Of a stretch of 64,000 bases of DNA, positions 36,728-47,168 are shown piece after piece. Position numbers and translations under genes: made by a program. Numbering within the stretch: the stretch's first letter is position 1; every line of letters starts with the position of its first letter. Under the pieces are notes generated by a model. It saw nothing but the letters and a program-made list of their open reading frames with translations, searched no databases and was not told where the DNA came from. Source of the DNA: Desulfovibrio psychrotolerans (GTDB lineage: Bacteria; Desulfobacterota; Desulfovibrionia; Desulfovibrionales; Desulfovibrionaceae); assembly GCF_013340305.1 (NCBI RefSeq), contig NZ_BLVP01000002.1, forward strand, positions 186,001-250,000, given 5' to 3'.

Positions 36728-39475
36728 ATGGACAACATGCTGACTTTGAACGGCACCGCGTGCGACTTTGTTCCCGGTGAGACCATTCTGGACGTTGCGC
36801 GGCGGAACCATGTGGATATTCCCATCCTGTGCCATCTGAAAGGGGCTTCTCCCACGGGGGCGTGCCGCCTGTGCGTGGTGGAGGTGCGGGGGGCACGCAC
36901 GCTGGTGGCTGCCTGCGCCGCTCCTGCCGGGGCGGGTATGGACGTGCTTACGGAGTCGCCCCGCGTGGTGCGGGCGCGGCGCATGAATCTGGAGCTGCTG
37001 CTGGCCTCCGGGCCGCATGACTGCCTGCTGTGCCCTGCTTCCGGCGACTGTACGTTGCAGGCGCTAGCCTTCCGGTATAACGCGGGCGGCAAAACCTTTG
37101 CGCGGCGCGGGGAGGCGGGAAGGCATCATGAGCCTTCAGAGCGGGACAGGGGGGCGGAGCGTGGCAGAGCGGCTGAGCGGCGCACGCCGGATACGTCCAA
37201 TCCCTTTCTCATCCGCGATTTTTCCAAGTGCGTGCTGTGCGGCCGCTGCGTGCAGGCCTGCAAGGACGTGCAGGTGAACGAGGCCATTGATTACGGCTAC
37301 CGGGGGGCACAGACCAAGATCATTACCCGTAACGACCTGCCGCTGGGGCAGTCTGACTGCGTGTTTTGCGGGGAGTGCCTGCAGGTGTGCCCCGTGGGAG
37401 CCATAACGCTGAAGGACGCGCGGTCCAGACCGCGCCTGTGCGAAACCACGGCGGTGCGCACCACCTGCGCCTACTGCGGCGTGGGATGCCAGATGAACCT
37501 GCATGTGCGGGACAACGTGGTGCATATGGTCACGGGGGCAGAGGGCGTTCCCAACCACAGCAGCCTGTGCGTGAAAGGGCGGTTCGGCATGGAGTTTATC
37601 GCATCGCCGGACAGGCTGACCACGCCGCTGGTGCGCCGGGATGGCGTGCTCACGCCCGCCACGTGGGATGAGGCGCTGGATGCCGTGGCAGAGGGGCTTG
37701 GCCGCATACGCCGGGAGCAAGGGCCGGATGCGGTGGGCGTGCTGGCTTCGGCCCGGTGCACCAACGAGGAAAACTACCTGTTGCAGAAGTTCGCCCGTGC
37801 CGTGGTGGGCACCAACAACGTGGACCACTGCGCGCGGCACTGACACTCCCCCACGGTGGCCGGTCTGGCCGCCGCCTTCGGAAGCGGTGCTGCAACCAAT
37901 CCCATAGACGACGTGGCCCGGGCGGATGTGGTGCTGCTGGCCGGTTCCAATCTGTCGGAGAATCATCCGGTGATGGCGGCGGCGGTAAAGCGGGCGATGA
38001 AGACCGGGACGCGCCTTATCGTGGCGGACCCGCGCAGGGTGGACATGGCCCGCCGCGCCCATGTGTGGCTGCGGCCCGCGCCGGGAACAGACACTGCGTG
38101 GATTCTGGGCATGGCCCACGTTATTCTGGCAGAAGGGCTGCACGATGCCGCATACATTGCCGCCCGCACGGAAGGGGCGGAGGCGTTTTTCGCAAGCGTG
38201 GGGGCATACACACCGGAAAGGGTGGAGGCCATCAGCGGCATTCCGGCACAGCGCCTTACGGAGGCTGCACGGCTGTATGCGTCCGGCAGGGCGGCCATTC
38301 TGTACTGCATGGGCATAACGCAGCATGTGGGCGGCACGGAAACGGTGAAGGCTCTGGCCAACCTTGCCATGCTCTGCGGCAATGTGGGGCGCGAGGGCGG
38401 CGGGGTGAATCCCCTGCGCGGGCAGAACAACGTGCAGGGCGCGTGCGATATGGGCGGCCTGCCGGACAAGCTGCCGGGTTACCGTTCCGTGAGCGATGCT
38501 GCGGCACGGCGGTGTCTGGAAGAGGCGTGGGGCACGGTGCTGCCGGACACGCCGGGCATGACCTCGCGCGATATGTTCCGCGCCATGGAGCAGGGACGGC
38601 TGAAGGGGCTGTATCTGGTGGGTGAGAATCCCATGCTCTCTCACGCCAATCTAAACCACGCGGAAGCGTGCCTTGATGCGCTGGATTTTCTGGTGGTGCA
38701 GGATATCTTTCTTACGGAAACGGCACGCCGGGCGCACGTGGTGCTGCCCGCTGCCTGCTTTGCGGAGAAGGACGGCACCTTTACCAATACCGAACGCCGC
38801 GTGCAGCGGGTGCGCAAGGCTGTGCGCGCGCCGGGAGACGCATGGGAGGATTGGCGGATAGTATGCGCCCTTGCTTCTCGCATGGGCTACCCCATGGGCT
38901 ATGCGTCCTGCGCTGAGATTATGCGGGAGATTGCCGCCGTGGTGCCTTTGTACGCGGGGATTCGCCATGCACGGCTGGAAGGCGGGGGGATTCAGTGGCC
39001 CTGCCCGGACGTGCGGCATCCCGGTACGCCCATTCTGCACACGCGGGAATTCACGCGGGGGAAAGGGCAGTTCCACGCTGTTGCGTGGGTGCCGCCCGCA
39101 GAGGTGCCGGATGCGGATTATCCGCTCATCCTCACCACGGGGCGGGTGCTTTTTCAGTACCATACCGGCACCATGACCCGGCGGGCACGGGGGCTTTCGC
39201 GGCAGGAGCCTGCCCCCTTTGTGGAGATTGCGCCACAGGACGCGCAGCGGGTGGGGGTGGTGCAGGGCGGCATGGTGCGGGTGGTATCGCGCCGGGGAGA
39301 GATAGAGGTGGCGGTGCGCATTTCATCCAAGGCAGTGGAAGGCACGGTGTTTGTTCCCTTCCATTTTGCGGAGGCGGCGGCAAACCGCCTGACCAGCGAT
39401 GCGGCGGACCCTGTGGCGGGCATAAGCGAATTTAAGGTCTGCGCGGTGCGTCTTACGGCAATTCAGGCTTTGTAG
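36728..39475 (+). CDS. fdhA: Selenocysteine-containing formate dehydrogenase catalytic subunit
   Basis: A 915-aa molybdo- or tungstopterin enzyme oxidising formate to CO2. TGA 37841-37843 encodes Sec372 in the motif CARH-Sec-HSPTV, which is invariant in this family; pipelines may split the gene here. N-terminal NuoG-like modules come first: [2Fe-2S] (CHLKGASPTGACRLC), a His-Cys cluster (HDCLLCPASGDC) and 2[4Fe-4S] (CVLCGRCVQAC, CVFCGECLQVC). The catalytic domain follows, with cluster motif CAYCGVGC, then pterin-binding and C-terminal domains. It begins 17 bp after the NuoF-like gene. The neighbouring fhs and folD connect it to folate one-carbon flow. Confidence 0.96.
37844..37873 (+). promoter_or_regulatory. 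SECIS element of fdhA
   Basis: A 7-bp stem (37855-37861 with 37867-37873, one G-U pair) with loop GGTCT starting 18 nt after the TGA. The loop matches that of E. coli fdhF as I recall it. Confidence 0.85.
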
Positions 39476-39604
39476 CGTGCTGCGCCCTATCGTCCGGTAA
39501 CTCGGTAGATAGTGCCATGCTGTTCGTGGGGCGGTGCATCCTGCTGCCGCGCGCGGCAAGGCATATCGCTTGCCGCCTTATGCGGCAGATAGGGCAAAGA
39601 AAAA

Positions 39605-39667
39605 CGCCCGTCCGGCAGACCCGGAGCGCTTTGCGGCGTATCCGGGGCTCTTGGGCGGGCGCTTTTT
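39605..39667. terminator. Bidirectional terminator between fdhA and the Lrp-type regulator gene
   Basis: A 9-bp stem (39605-39613 with 39653-39661, one G-U) with a further inner stem, flanked by an A-tract on the left and TTTTT on the right. It separates two convergent genes. Confidence 0.75.
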
Positions 39668-39686
39668 GTGCGCTCTGCGTGCGGGG

Positions 39687-40151
39687 TTATTCCGGCAGAG
39701 TGTCGGGGTCGAGGATATAGGGAGCCATCATGCGGGTGCCCTTGTAAACCACAAAGCTCTCTACGGAGAGGATGCCGTCTACCTTGGACATTTCGTTGGA
39801 ATAGAATTCCAGCAGACCGAATCCTTCCCGCAGCAGCAGGGTGAGGATGATGTCGAACCGTCCCGTGACCACGGCGGACGAGATGACGCCCTTCAGTTCG
39901 CTCAGCTCCTGACATTTTGAAAACAGATCGCGCTCGCTGAGGCGCACGCCCGTGTACACGATGGTGTGCCCGGGCAATTTTTCGATATCCAGCCGACCCA
40001 CTATGTCCATCACGCCGTCTGCCTGCATCTTGTTGATGCGCGAACGCACGGTGTTTTCCGCAACGGAAAGCTCCTGTGCGATCTCCCTGTAGGACTTGCG
40101 CCCGTCAAGCAGCTGCCCCGCAATCTGGAAGCTCAGCTTGTCGATTTTCAC
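39687..40151 (-). CDS. Lrp/AsnC family transcriptional regulator
   Basis: A 154-aa regulator with an N-terminal winged helix-turn-helix (YREIAQELSVAENTVRSRI, about residues 21-39) and a C-terminal RAM-type ligand/oligomer domain. Family members sense amino acids or related metabolites. It is convergent with fdhA and upstream of nifV in orientation, with a 441-bp gap. A role in nif or formate gene control is possible from position alone. A close relationship to AsnC-type regulators of sulfate reducers is likely but not shown. Confidence 0.88.
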   Translation of the reverse strand: MKIDKLSFQIAGQLLDGRKSYREIAQELSVAENTVRSRINKMQADGVMDIVGRLDIEKLPGHTIVYTGVRLSERDLFSKCQELSELKGVISSAVVTGRFDIILTLLLREGFGLLEFYSNEMSKVDGILSVESFVVYKGTRMMAPYILDPDTLPE

Positions 40152-40592
40152 TATTTCCTCCGGTAGTCTCTGTTACGGCGGGTGCGCTTTTCCGCAGCCC
40201 GGTACGCAACGCAGGGTGAGGGGAACAGGGCGAAAGCCCGGACAACCACGATAAACCATCTTCCGGCACGGCAGAACCGTAATGGAAATTACAAAAAAGT
40301 TCAATTCCCTGCCCTTCACAAAGTTGTTTTTGCTGAAAAGCGCAAGATTCAGCCTGCCGGAAACATTGTCGTTCCACCGGATGTGATGAGGTGGGCAGGT
40401 GCTTGTGCGCATTTAGGGATGCTTTTTTGCGGAAAAAAGCACTCCCCGGAGCGCGCATGGTGAAAACGGCAGGCCATTGCCGTTTGGCACATAGAGCAGG
40501 TGCCGCAGTGCTGCACAAAACGGCAGATGGCGTGTCGGTTATGGCTGCGCCGCTCATGACAAGGATGGAAAAAGTGTCGTTTGCCGCGTGGT
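40152..40592. other. Intergenic region between the Lrp-type regulator gene and nifV
   Basis: 441 bp. It includes an A+T-richer stretch (40278-40345) that probably holds the regulator's promoter, and a perfect 8-bp inverted repeat GCTTTTTT/AAAAAAGC (40421-40428 with 40433-40440) that may terminate nifV transcription. No gene is seen. Confidence 0.4.
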
Positions 40593-41843
40593 TCAGTGTG
40601 CCCGGTGGGGTGCTGTGTTCGCATTGTCAGGAGCCTGAGTGTGCACTTGGTGGCACAGGTTGCGAAATTCCGCATCCGTCAGGGCGCGGTTGCAGCGGTC
40701 GGAAAGGGCGCGCACACGGGCGACCAGTTCGTTGACGGCATGTCGGGAAAGGCACCACCCCGCGTTGCGGGCCGCATGGGCAACGGCGGCGGCTCCTGAT
40801 TTGCGCCCGAGCCGGATGGAGCGTGAGCCCTGCACCAGTTCCGGAGCATACGGCTCGAAAAGTTCGGGCGATTTGTGCATGCCGTCCGCATGGATGCCGC
40901 TTTCTACGGAAAAGATATCGGCACCTATGACCGGAAGGTTGCGGGCGAGGGGCATGCTCGTCAGCCCGGCTACCGTGTGCGCCAGCGTGCGCAGGGCGGC
41001 AAGGTTGTACTGCGGGGAGGCATCGGACCGGCTGTGCGCTCCCTGTGTGCCGGCCGCATTATGCGCTTCGCCTGTCAGGACGCGGGCGGCGGCAACCTCT
41101 TCCAGCCGGGCAATGCCTGCCCGTTCCCCCAGTCCCAGAATGGAAACGTCTGTGCTGTCCGCGCCACTGGCAAGGGCGGTTATGGCGTTGGCCGTGGCCA
41201 TGCCGAAATCATTGTGAAAGTGGGTGGCAAGACGCACGTGCGCGGGCAGGTGGCGGCGGAAGAACCGTACCAGTTCAGCCGTCTGCATAGGCGTGAGAAT
41301 ACCTACGGTGTCTGAGAGGCGGATACGCGCCGCCCCGTGCGTCACCCCGTGCAGTGCCATGCGCAGGGCTGTCTGCGGCGCGGCGCGGGAGCAGTCTTCC
41401 AGACCCAGCGAGACAAAGCCGATGCCGCAGGTGCGGGCCAGACGCAGCACGGATTCCAGACGGGCGAGCAGGGCTTCTTCCGTTGTGCGCAGGCGGGTGA
41501 CAATGTGCGCGTGCGATACGGGCACGCCTATGCTGATGCGTGTGACCCCCAGCGCGGCAACGGCGTGGATGTCTTCCTCGCGGCAGCGGCACCAGACGGT
41601 GCAGGGCATATTCGGGGCTGCGCGCCGGGTGTGCTGGAGAAGCTGCGGCAGGCTCTCCTGTCCCGCATAGCCCAGTTCCATTTCTTCTATGCCTGCGGCG
41701 TACAGCGTTTTTATGATGTGCCGTTTGGCATTCATATCCAGATAGACGCCGAAAGACTGTTCACCCTCGCGCAGGGTGGTGTCCAGCAGGGCGGGAGGGG
41801 TGGCGGGCAGCCGTTCGGTCTGCCGGAATATTTCTGTGCGCAT
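40593..41843 (-). CDS. nifV: Homocitrate synthase, NifV type
   Basis: A 416-aa HMG-CoA-lyase-like TIM-barrel enzyme. It condenses acetyl-CoA with 2-oxoglutarate to give homocitrate, the organic ligand of the FeMo-cofactor. LLDTTLREGEQ at the N-terminus and the metal motif ATHFHND are diagnostic of this superfamily. NifV rather than isopropylmalate synthase is inferred from length (no LeuA regulatory domain) and location beside nif. ATG 41843 has GGAGG upstream. A sigma-54-like promoter lies about 130 bp upstream on the same strand. Confidence 0.85.
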   Translation of the reverse strand: MRTEIFRQTERLPATPPALLDTTLREGEQSFGVYLDMNAKRHIIKTLYAAGIEEMELGYAGQESLPQLLQHTRRAAPNMPCTVWCRCREEDIHAVAALGVTRISIGVPVSHAHIVTRLRTTEEALLARLESVLRLARTCGIGFVSLGLEDCSRAAPQTALRMALHGVTHGAARIRLSDTVGILTPMQTAELVRFFRRHLPAHVRLATHFHNDFGMATANAITALASGADSTDVSILGLGERAGIARLEEVAAARVLTGEAHNAAGTQGAHSRSDASPQYNLAALRTLAHTVAGLTSMPLARNLPVIGADIFSVESGIHADGMHKSPELFEPYAPELVQGSRSIRLGRKSGAAAVAHAARNAGWCLSRHAVNELVARVRALSDRCNRALTDAEFRNLCHQVHTQAPDNANTAPHRAH

Positions 41844-41973
41844 GGTGCCTCCTGCATCCGGGGACATGGCCTGCTCCTTGGGTATGAAAATGGTGCGGTT
41901 TTACAACCGCCGCTCTTGCAGCCGCTTCAGTTGGCTGCCGACGGGGCAGCCTGACCAACTGACGATAGGTGTT

Positions 41974-41989
41974 TGCACTATCGGTGCCA
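41974..41989 (-). promoter_or_regulatory. Sigma-54-like promoter of nifV
   Basis: On the minus strand TGGCACCGATAGTGCA: invariant GG and GC spaced by 10 nt, as in the -24/-12 consensus. Confidence 0.65.
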
Positions 41990-42087
41990 GCCGGCACAGG
42001 CCGGTTGAAGGAAGGAGTCAGGCCCCGCGCCGGCAGCGGCGGGCCTTGTTTTTACCGGATGGGCGCGAGGGAGTCCGGGCCTACATT

Positions 42088-42132
42088 GTTGCCCCCAAAA
42101 GTGTAGGTGCACACACTTTTGTAGGGTGCAAC
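42088..42132. repeat. Long inverted repeat upstream of nifH (possible operator)
   Basis: A perfect 9-bp pair CAAAAGTGT/ACACTTTTG (42096-42104 and 42113-42121, 8-nt spacer) is flanked by a second near-perfect pair (GTTGCCCCC against GGGTGCAAC). It lies about 85-130 bp upstream of the nifH sigma-54 promoter. Confidence 0.6.
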
Positions 42133-42198
42133 AGTGTAGGCAACCGAACGGACATGAATGGCTTTTCTTTATAAATTCCTGTTATTGCGGTGTGTTGA

Positions 42199-43221
<1,023 letters not shown>

Positions 43222-43280
43222 GGGCCCGTCCTTCCGGATGACCATCCCCCCCCCGCACTGAACACCAAAGGAGAGAGACG

Positions 43281-43622
43281 ATGATCATGGTACGAGCCAT
43301 TGTGCGCCCCGAAAAGTCCGATGAAGTTCTGGCTGCCCTTATGGACGCGGGGTTTCCCGCCGTCACCAAGCTTTCCGTGGCCGGACGCGGCAAGCAGCGC
43401 GGCATAAAGATAGGTGAAGTGACCTATGACGAAATTCCCAAGACCATGCTCATCAGCGTGGTGCAGGACCGCGATAAGGACTTTGTGGTGGAAACCATCA
43501 TGAAGACTGCCCGGTCCGGTGCCAAGGGAGCGTTCGGCGACGGCAAGATATTCATCACTCCCGTTGAAGACGTGTACACCATAAGCTCCGGTGTGCGCGA
43601 AGGGCAGGAGGCTGCCGCATGA
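43281..43622 (+). CDS. nifI1: PII-family nitrogenase regulator NifI1
   Basis: A 113-aa PII-like protein. With NifI2 it binds and switches off dinitrogenase in response to ADP/ATP and 2-oxoglutarate, as worked out in methanogens. The N-terminus MIMVRAIVRPEK and the GDGKIFITPVEDVYTI C-terminal signature are typical. The start ATG 43281 follows AAAGGAGAG. Its stop overlaps the nifI2 start (ATGA). Position between nifH and nifD is diagnostic. Confidence 0.95.
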   Translation: MIMVRAIVRPEKSDEVLAALMDAGFPAVTKLSVAGRGKQRGIKIGEVTYDEIPKTMLISVVQDRDKDFVVETIMKTARSGAKGAFGDGKIFITPVEDVYTISSGVREGQEAAA

Positions 43623-43993
43623 AAGAGATAGTGGCCATTGTGCGCATCAACATGATGAACAAGACCAAAAAGGCTCTTACCGAGATAGGCGTGGATGCGT
43701 TTTTTGCGCAGGAAGCCTTTGGACGGGGCAAAGGGCTGGTCAGTTCGCACCTGCTTCAGGGAGCCAAAAAGGGCTACGAGGAAGCGATAGAACTGCTTGG
43801 TGAGAAAGACCGTCTGTACACCAAGCGCATGGTTACCGTTGTGGTGCCCGACGAGCAGGTGGAAGACGTGGTGGAGGCCCTTATTGCGGCCAACAAGACC
43901 GGCAAACCCGGCGATGGCAAAATATTCGTGTGTCCTGTGCCGGAGGCGGTGCGCGTGCGCACCGGCGAAATCGGTGAAAAGGCCATCGTATAA
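43619..43993 (+). CDS. nifI2: PII-family nitrogenase regulator NifI2
   Basis: A 124-aa partner of NifI1, with MKEIVAIVRINMMNKTKKAL at the N-terminus and GDGKIFVCPVPEAVRVRTGE at the C-terminal PII signature. The 4-bp overlap with nifI1 suggests equimolar production, consistent with the known NifI1-NifI2 heterocomplex. It lies 35 bp before nifD. Confidence 0.95.
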   Translation: MKEIVAIVRINMMNKTKKALTEIGVDAFFAQEAFGRGKGLVSSHLLQGAKKGYEEAIELLGEKDRLYTKRMVTVVVPDEQVEDVVEALIAANKTGKPGDGKIFVCPVPEAVRVRTGEIGEKAIV

Positions 43994-44028
43994 GCGGGCC
44001 GGAAAAGGCCAACCGAATGAGGTGCAGT

Positions 44029-45657
44029 ATGGCTGTTGAAAAGAAGAAGAAGGTATTGAGCGCGGAAGCGGTGAAGGAAGAGCTTCTGAAGAAGTATCCT
44101 CCCAAGGTTGCCCGTAAGCGCGACAAGCAGATTCATATTACCGGGGAGGAAGATTCCTCCGAGATTATGGCCAACGTGCGGACCATTCCGGGCATAATCA
44201 CCATGCGTGGCTGCACATACGCGGGCTGTAAGGGCGTTATTCTGGGACCCACCCGCGATATCGTGAACATTACGCATGGTCCCATAGGCTGCGGATTCTA
44301 TTCGTGGCTGACCCGCCGTAACCAGACCAAAGCCCCTTCCGCCACGGACGAAAACTTTATGCCGTACGCATTCTCCACAGATATGCAGGACGAGGATATT
44401 ATCTTCGGCGGCGAGAAGAAGCTGGAGCAGGCGTGCCTTGAGGCATACGAACTGTTCAAGCCCAAGGCCATGGCTATTTTTGCCACCTGCCCCGTGGGGC
44501 TTATCGGCGATGACGTGCACGCCGTGGCCCGGAAGATGAAGGAAAAGCTCGGCATCAACGTGTTTGCCTTCAGCTGTGAAGGGTACAAGGGCGTGTCTCA
44601 GTCTGCCGGGCACCACATCGCCAACAACCAGATTTTCACGCACGTGGTGGGTGAAAACGATACGGTGAAGATGGGCGAGTACAAGATCAACGTGCTGGGC
44701 GAATACAACATAGGCGGCGATGCCTTCGAGATTGAACGTATACTGGAAAAGTGTGGCATTACCATGGTTTCCACGTTCAGCGGCAACTCCACCTACGAGC
44801 AGTTCGCCACCGCCCACACGGCGGACCTGAACACCGTTATGTGCCACCGTTCCATCAACTACGTGGCCGAGATGATGGAGACTAAATACGGTATTCCGTG
44901 GATCAAGATCAACTTCATAGGCGCGGAAGCCACGGCCAAGTCGCTGCGCAAGATTGCCCAGTACTTTGGCGACAAGAAGCTCATTGACCGCGTGGAAGAG
45001 GTTATTGCCGAAGAAATGCCGCAGGTGCAGGCTGTCCTGGACGAGGTGTTTCCCTTTACCAAGGGCAAGACAGCCATGCTGTTCGTGGGTGGCTCGCGCG
45101 CGCACCACTACCAGGAACTCTTCAACGAGATGGGCATGAGAACCCTCTCCGCCGGGTACGAGTTCGGCCACCGCGATGACTACGAAGGCCGCCACGTTAT
45201 CCCCGACATAAAGGTGGATGCGGACAGCCGGAACATTGAGGAACTGGAAGTCACGCCGGATACCGCCCGCTTCAGCCCCCGCAAGAGCGTGGAGCAGCTG
45301 ATGCGGCTTGAGGCAGAAGGGCTGAAGTTCAAGGATTACGAAGGCATGATGCCCGAGATGGACAAAGGGTCCATCGTCATTGACGACCTGAACCAGTACG
45401 AGGCCGACAAGCTGGTGGAACTGATGAAGCCCGACATTTTCTGCGCGGGCATCAAGGAAAAGTTCTCCATCCAGAAAATGGGTGTGCCCATGAAGCAGCT
45501 GCACAGCTACGACTACGGCGGACCCTATGCAGGCTTTAAGGGTGCTTGCAACTTCTACAAGGAAATCAAGCGCATGGTTACCAGCAAGGTCTGGTCAGGC
45601 ATGAAGGCTCCCTGGGAAGAGAATCCGGAACTCTCGGCCACCTATGTCTGGGAATAA
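44029..45657 (+). CDS. nifD: Nitrogenase MoFe protein alpha chain NifD
   Basis: A 542-aa alpha chain holding the FeMo-cofactor. P-cluster ligands are Cys62, Cys88 and Cys154, the same numbers as in the Azotobacter protein. His195 (HHIANN) near the active site is present, the cofactor-binding Cys is 272 (VMCHRSINY), and the cofactor His lies in LHSYDYGGPY. It is longer than Azotobacter NifD (about 490 aa), consistent with the insertion seen in the clostridial/anaerobe-type group. Start 44029 is preferred over ATG 44017 because GAGGTG sits before it. I call it Mo-type from the accompanying nifE, nifN and nifV genes. Confidence 0.97.
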   Translation: MAVEKKKKVLSAEAVKEELLKKYPPKVARKRDKQIHITGEEDSSEIMANVRTIPGIITMRGCTYAGCKGVILGPTRDIVNITHGPIGCGFYSWLTRRNQTKAPSATDENFMPYAFSTDMQDEDIIFGGEKKLEQACLEAYELFKPKAMAIFATCPVGLIGDDVHAVARKMKEKLGINVFAFSCEGYKGVSQSAGHHIANNQIFTHVVGENDTVKMGEYKINVLGEYNIGGDAFEIERILEKCGITMVSTFSGNSTYEQFATAHTADLNTVMCHRSINYVAEMMETKYGIPWIKINFIGAEATAKSLRKIAQYFGDKKLIDRVEEVIAEEMPQVQAVLDEVFPFTKGKTAMLFVGGSRAHHYQELFNEMGMRTLSAGYEFGHRDDYEGRHVIPDIKVDADSRNIEELEVTPDTARFSPRKSVEQLMRLEAEGLKFKDYEGMMPEMDKGSIVIDDLNQYEADKLVELMKPDIFCAGIKEKFSIQKMGVPMKQLHSYDYGGPYAGFKGACNFYKEIKRMVTSKVWSGMKAPWEENPELSATYVWE

Positions 45658-45675
45658 CGAAGGACGGGTACATAC

Positions 45676-47052
45676 ATGCTGCTTAGACACACACCTACTG
45701 AAATAAAGGAGCGCTCCGCGCTCAGCATAAACCCGGCAAAGACCTGCCAGCCCATCGGGGCCATGTATGCAGGTCTGGGCATCCACGGGTGCCTGCCGCA
45801 CAGCCATGGTTCGCAGGGCTGCTGCGCCTACCACCGCAGCACGCTCACCCGGCATTACAAGGAACCCGTTTCCGCTGCCACCAGCTCCTTCACCGAGGGT
45901 GCTTCCGTGTTCGGCGGGCAGGCCAACCTGCTGCAGGCCATAGATAACATCTTCACCGTATATGAGCCGGAAGTGATTGCGGTGCACACCACCTGCCTTT
46001 CCGAGACCATAGGCGACGACCTGAAGCAGATTGTGGACAAGGCCCAGAAGGAAGGCAAGATTCCCACCGGCAAGAACGTGGTGTACGCCTCCACCCCCAG
46101 CTATGTGGGGTCGCACGTTACCGGGTTTTCCAACATGGTCAAGGGCACGGTAAACGTTCTGGCTGAATCCACGGGCAAGAAGAACCACAAGGTGAACATC
46201 ATCCCCGGCTGGGTGGAACCTTCCGACATGGAAGAGCTGAAGCGCATCTGCGCCATGGTGGGCGTGCCCATCATCATGCTGCCCGATACTTCCGGTGTGC
46301 TGAACGGTCCCATGACCGGCACATACGAGATGTTCCCCAAGGGGGGCACCACGGTGGCGGAGATAAAGAGCACCGGCGACAGCATGGGCACTCTTGCCCT
46401 TGGCGAATGGTGCTCTGCGGACGCCGCCCGCACGCTGGACACCAAGTTCAAGGTTCCCTGCCGCGTGCTGGACATTCCCATAGGCATTAAGGCCACGGAC
46501 CGCTTTGTGGATGCCCTGCGTATTGCAGGCGGCACCTCGGTGCCGGAAACCGTGGCGTTTGAACGCGGGCAGATGCTGGATATGATGGCGGACTACCACC
46601 AGTACTTCTTCGGCAAGAAGGTGGCATTGGTGGGCGACCCCGACCAGCTTATCGCGATGACGGAGTTTTTGCTCACGCTGGACATGAAGCCCGTGCATAT
46701 TGTCACCGGCACACCGGGCAAGAAGTTTGAGGCCCGTATCACCGAACTGTGCAAGGAAAAGGGCTATGAGCCCAACGTGCGCGCCCACGGCGATATGTTC
46801 CTGCTGCATCAGTGGATGAAGAATGATCCTGTGGACCTGATTATGGGCAACTCCTACTGCAAGTATATTGCGCGGGACGAGGATCTGCCATTTGTCCGGT
46901 TCGGGTTCCCCATTCTGGATCGCCCCGGACACCAGTACTTTGCCAGCGTGGGCTACAGGGGCGGCATGCGCCTTATGGAGAAAATGCTCGGCGTGCTGCT
47001 GGACCGCAAAGACCGCGACTCACCCGAAGAAACCTTCGAACTCGTCCTCTAA
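45676..47052 (+). CDS. nifK: Nitrogenase MoFe protein beta chain NifK
   Basis: A 458-aa beta chain sharing the P-cluster. Likely ligands are Cys24, Cys49 (SQGCC) and Cys107 (HTTCLSETIGDD). It lacks the roughly 50-residue N-terminal extension of proteobacterial NifK, which fits the longer NifD of this group. It starts 18 bp after nifD. Two hairpins follow the stop before the next gene and probably set the high nifHDK to accessory-gene message ratio. Confidence 0.97.
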   Translation: MLLRHTPTEIKERSALSINPAKTCQPIGAMYAGLGIHGCLPHSHGSQGCCAYHRSTLTRHYKEPVSAATSSFTEGASVFGGQANLLQAIDNIFTVYEPEVIAVHTTCLSETIGDDLKQIVDKAQKEGKIPTGKNVVYASTPSYVGSHVTGFSNMVKGTVNVLAESTGKKNHKVNIIPGWVEPSDMEELKRICAMVGVPIIMLPDTSGVLNGPMTGTYEMFPKGGTTVAEIKSTGDSMGTLALGEWCSADAARTLDTKFKVPCRVLDIPIGIKATDRFVDALRIAGGTSVPETVAFERGQMLDMMADYHQYFFGKKVALVGDPDQLIAMTEFLLTLDMKPVHIVTGTPGKKFEARITELCKEKGYEPNVRAHGDMFLLHQWMKNDPVDLIMGNSYCKYIARDEDLPFVRFGFPILDRPGHQYFASVGYRGGMRLMEKMLGVLLDRKDRDSPEETFELVL

Positions 47053-47063
47053 CACCGCAAAGC

Positions 47064-47126
47064 GCGGAACCTTTCCGCCTTTTGCATTGCAGACACAGAG
47101 CCCGGGACGCCCCGGTCCCGGGCTTT
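47064..47126 (+). terminator. Two tandem hairpins after nifK
   Basis: First hairpin: 6-bp stem (47064-47069 with 47073-47078), then a T-tract. Second: a perfect 10-bp stem (47099-47108 with 47115-47124), then TTTCT. They lie between nifK and the NifB-like gene, suggesting partial termination or 3'-end protection. Confidence 0.6.
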
Positions 47127-47168
47127 CTCAAGATTGTTTTGTCCGAAACCGAGTCACAGGAGCCAGCC

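Noticed and set aside
34416-36896. 826-aa minus-strand open frame opposite the NuoF-like gene
   Set aside because: Same antisense codon-bias effect over two well-supported plus-strand genes.
37844-39475. Separate molybdopterin oxidoreductase gene starting at 37856
   Set aside because: It is the second half of fdhA, separated only by the Sec TGA; no ribosome site before it.
42088-42132. NifA upstream activating sequence
   Set aside because: TGT triplets are present but none is followed at 10 nt by ACA; recorded instead as an unknown inverted repeat.
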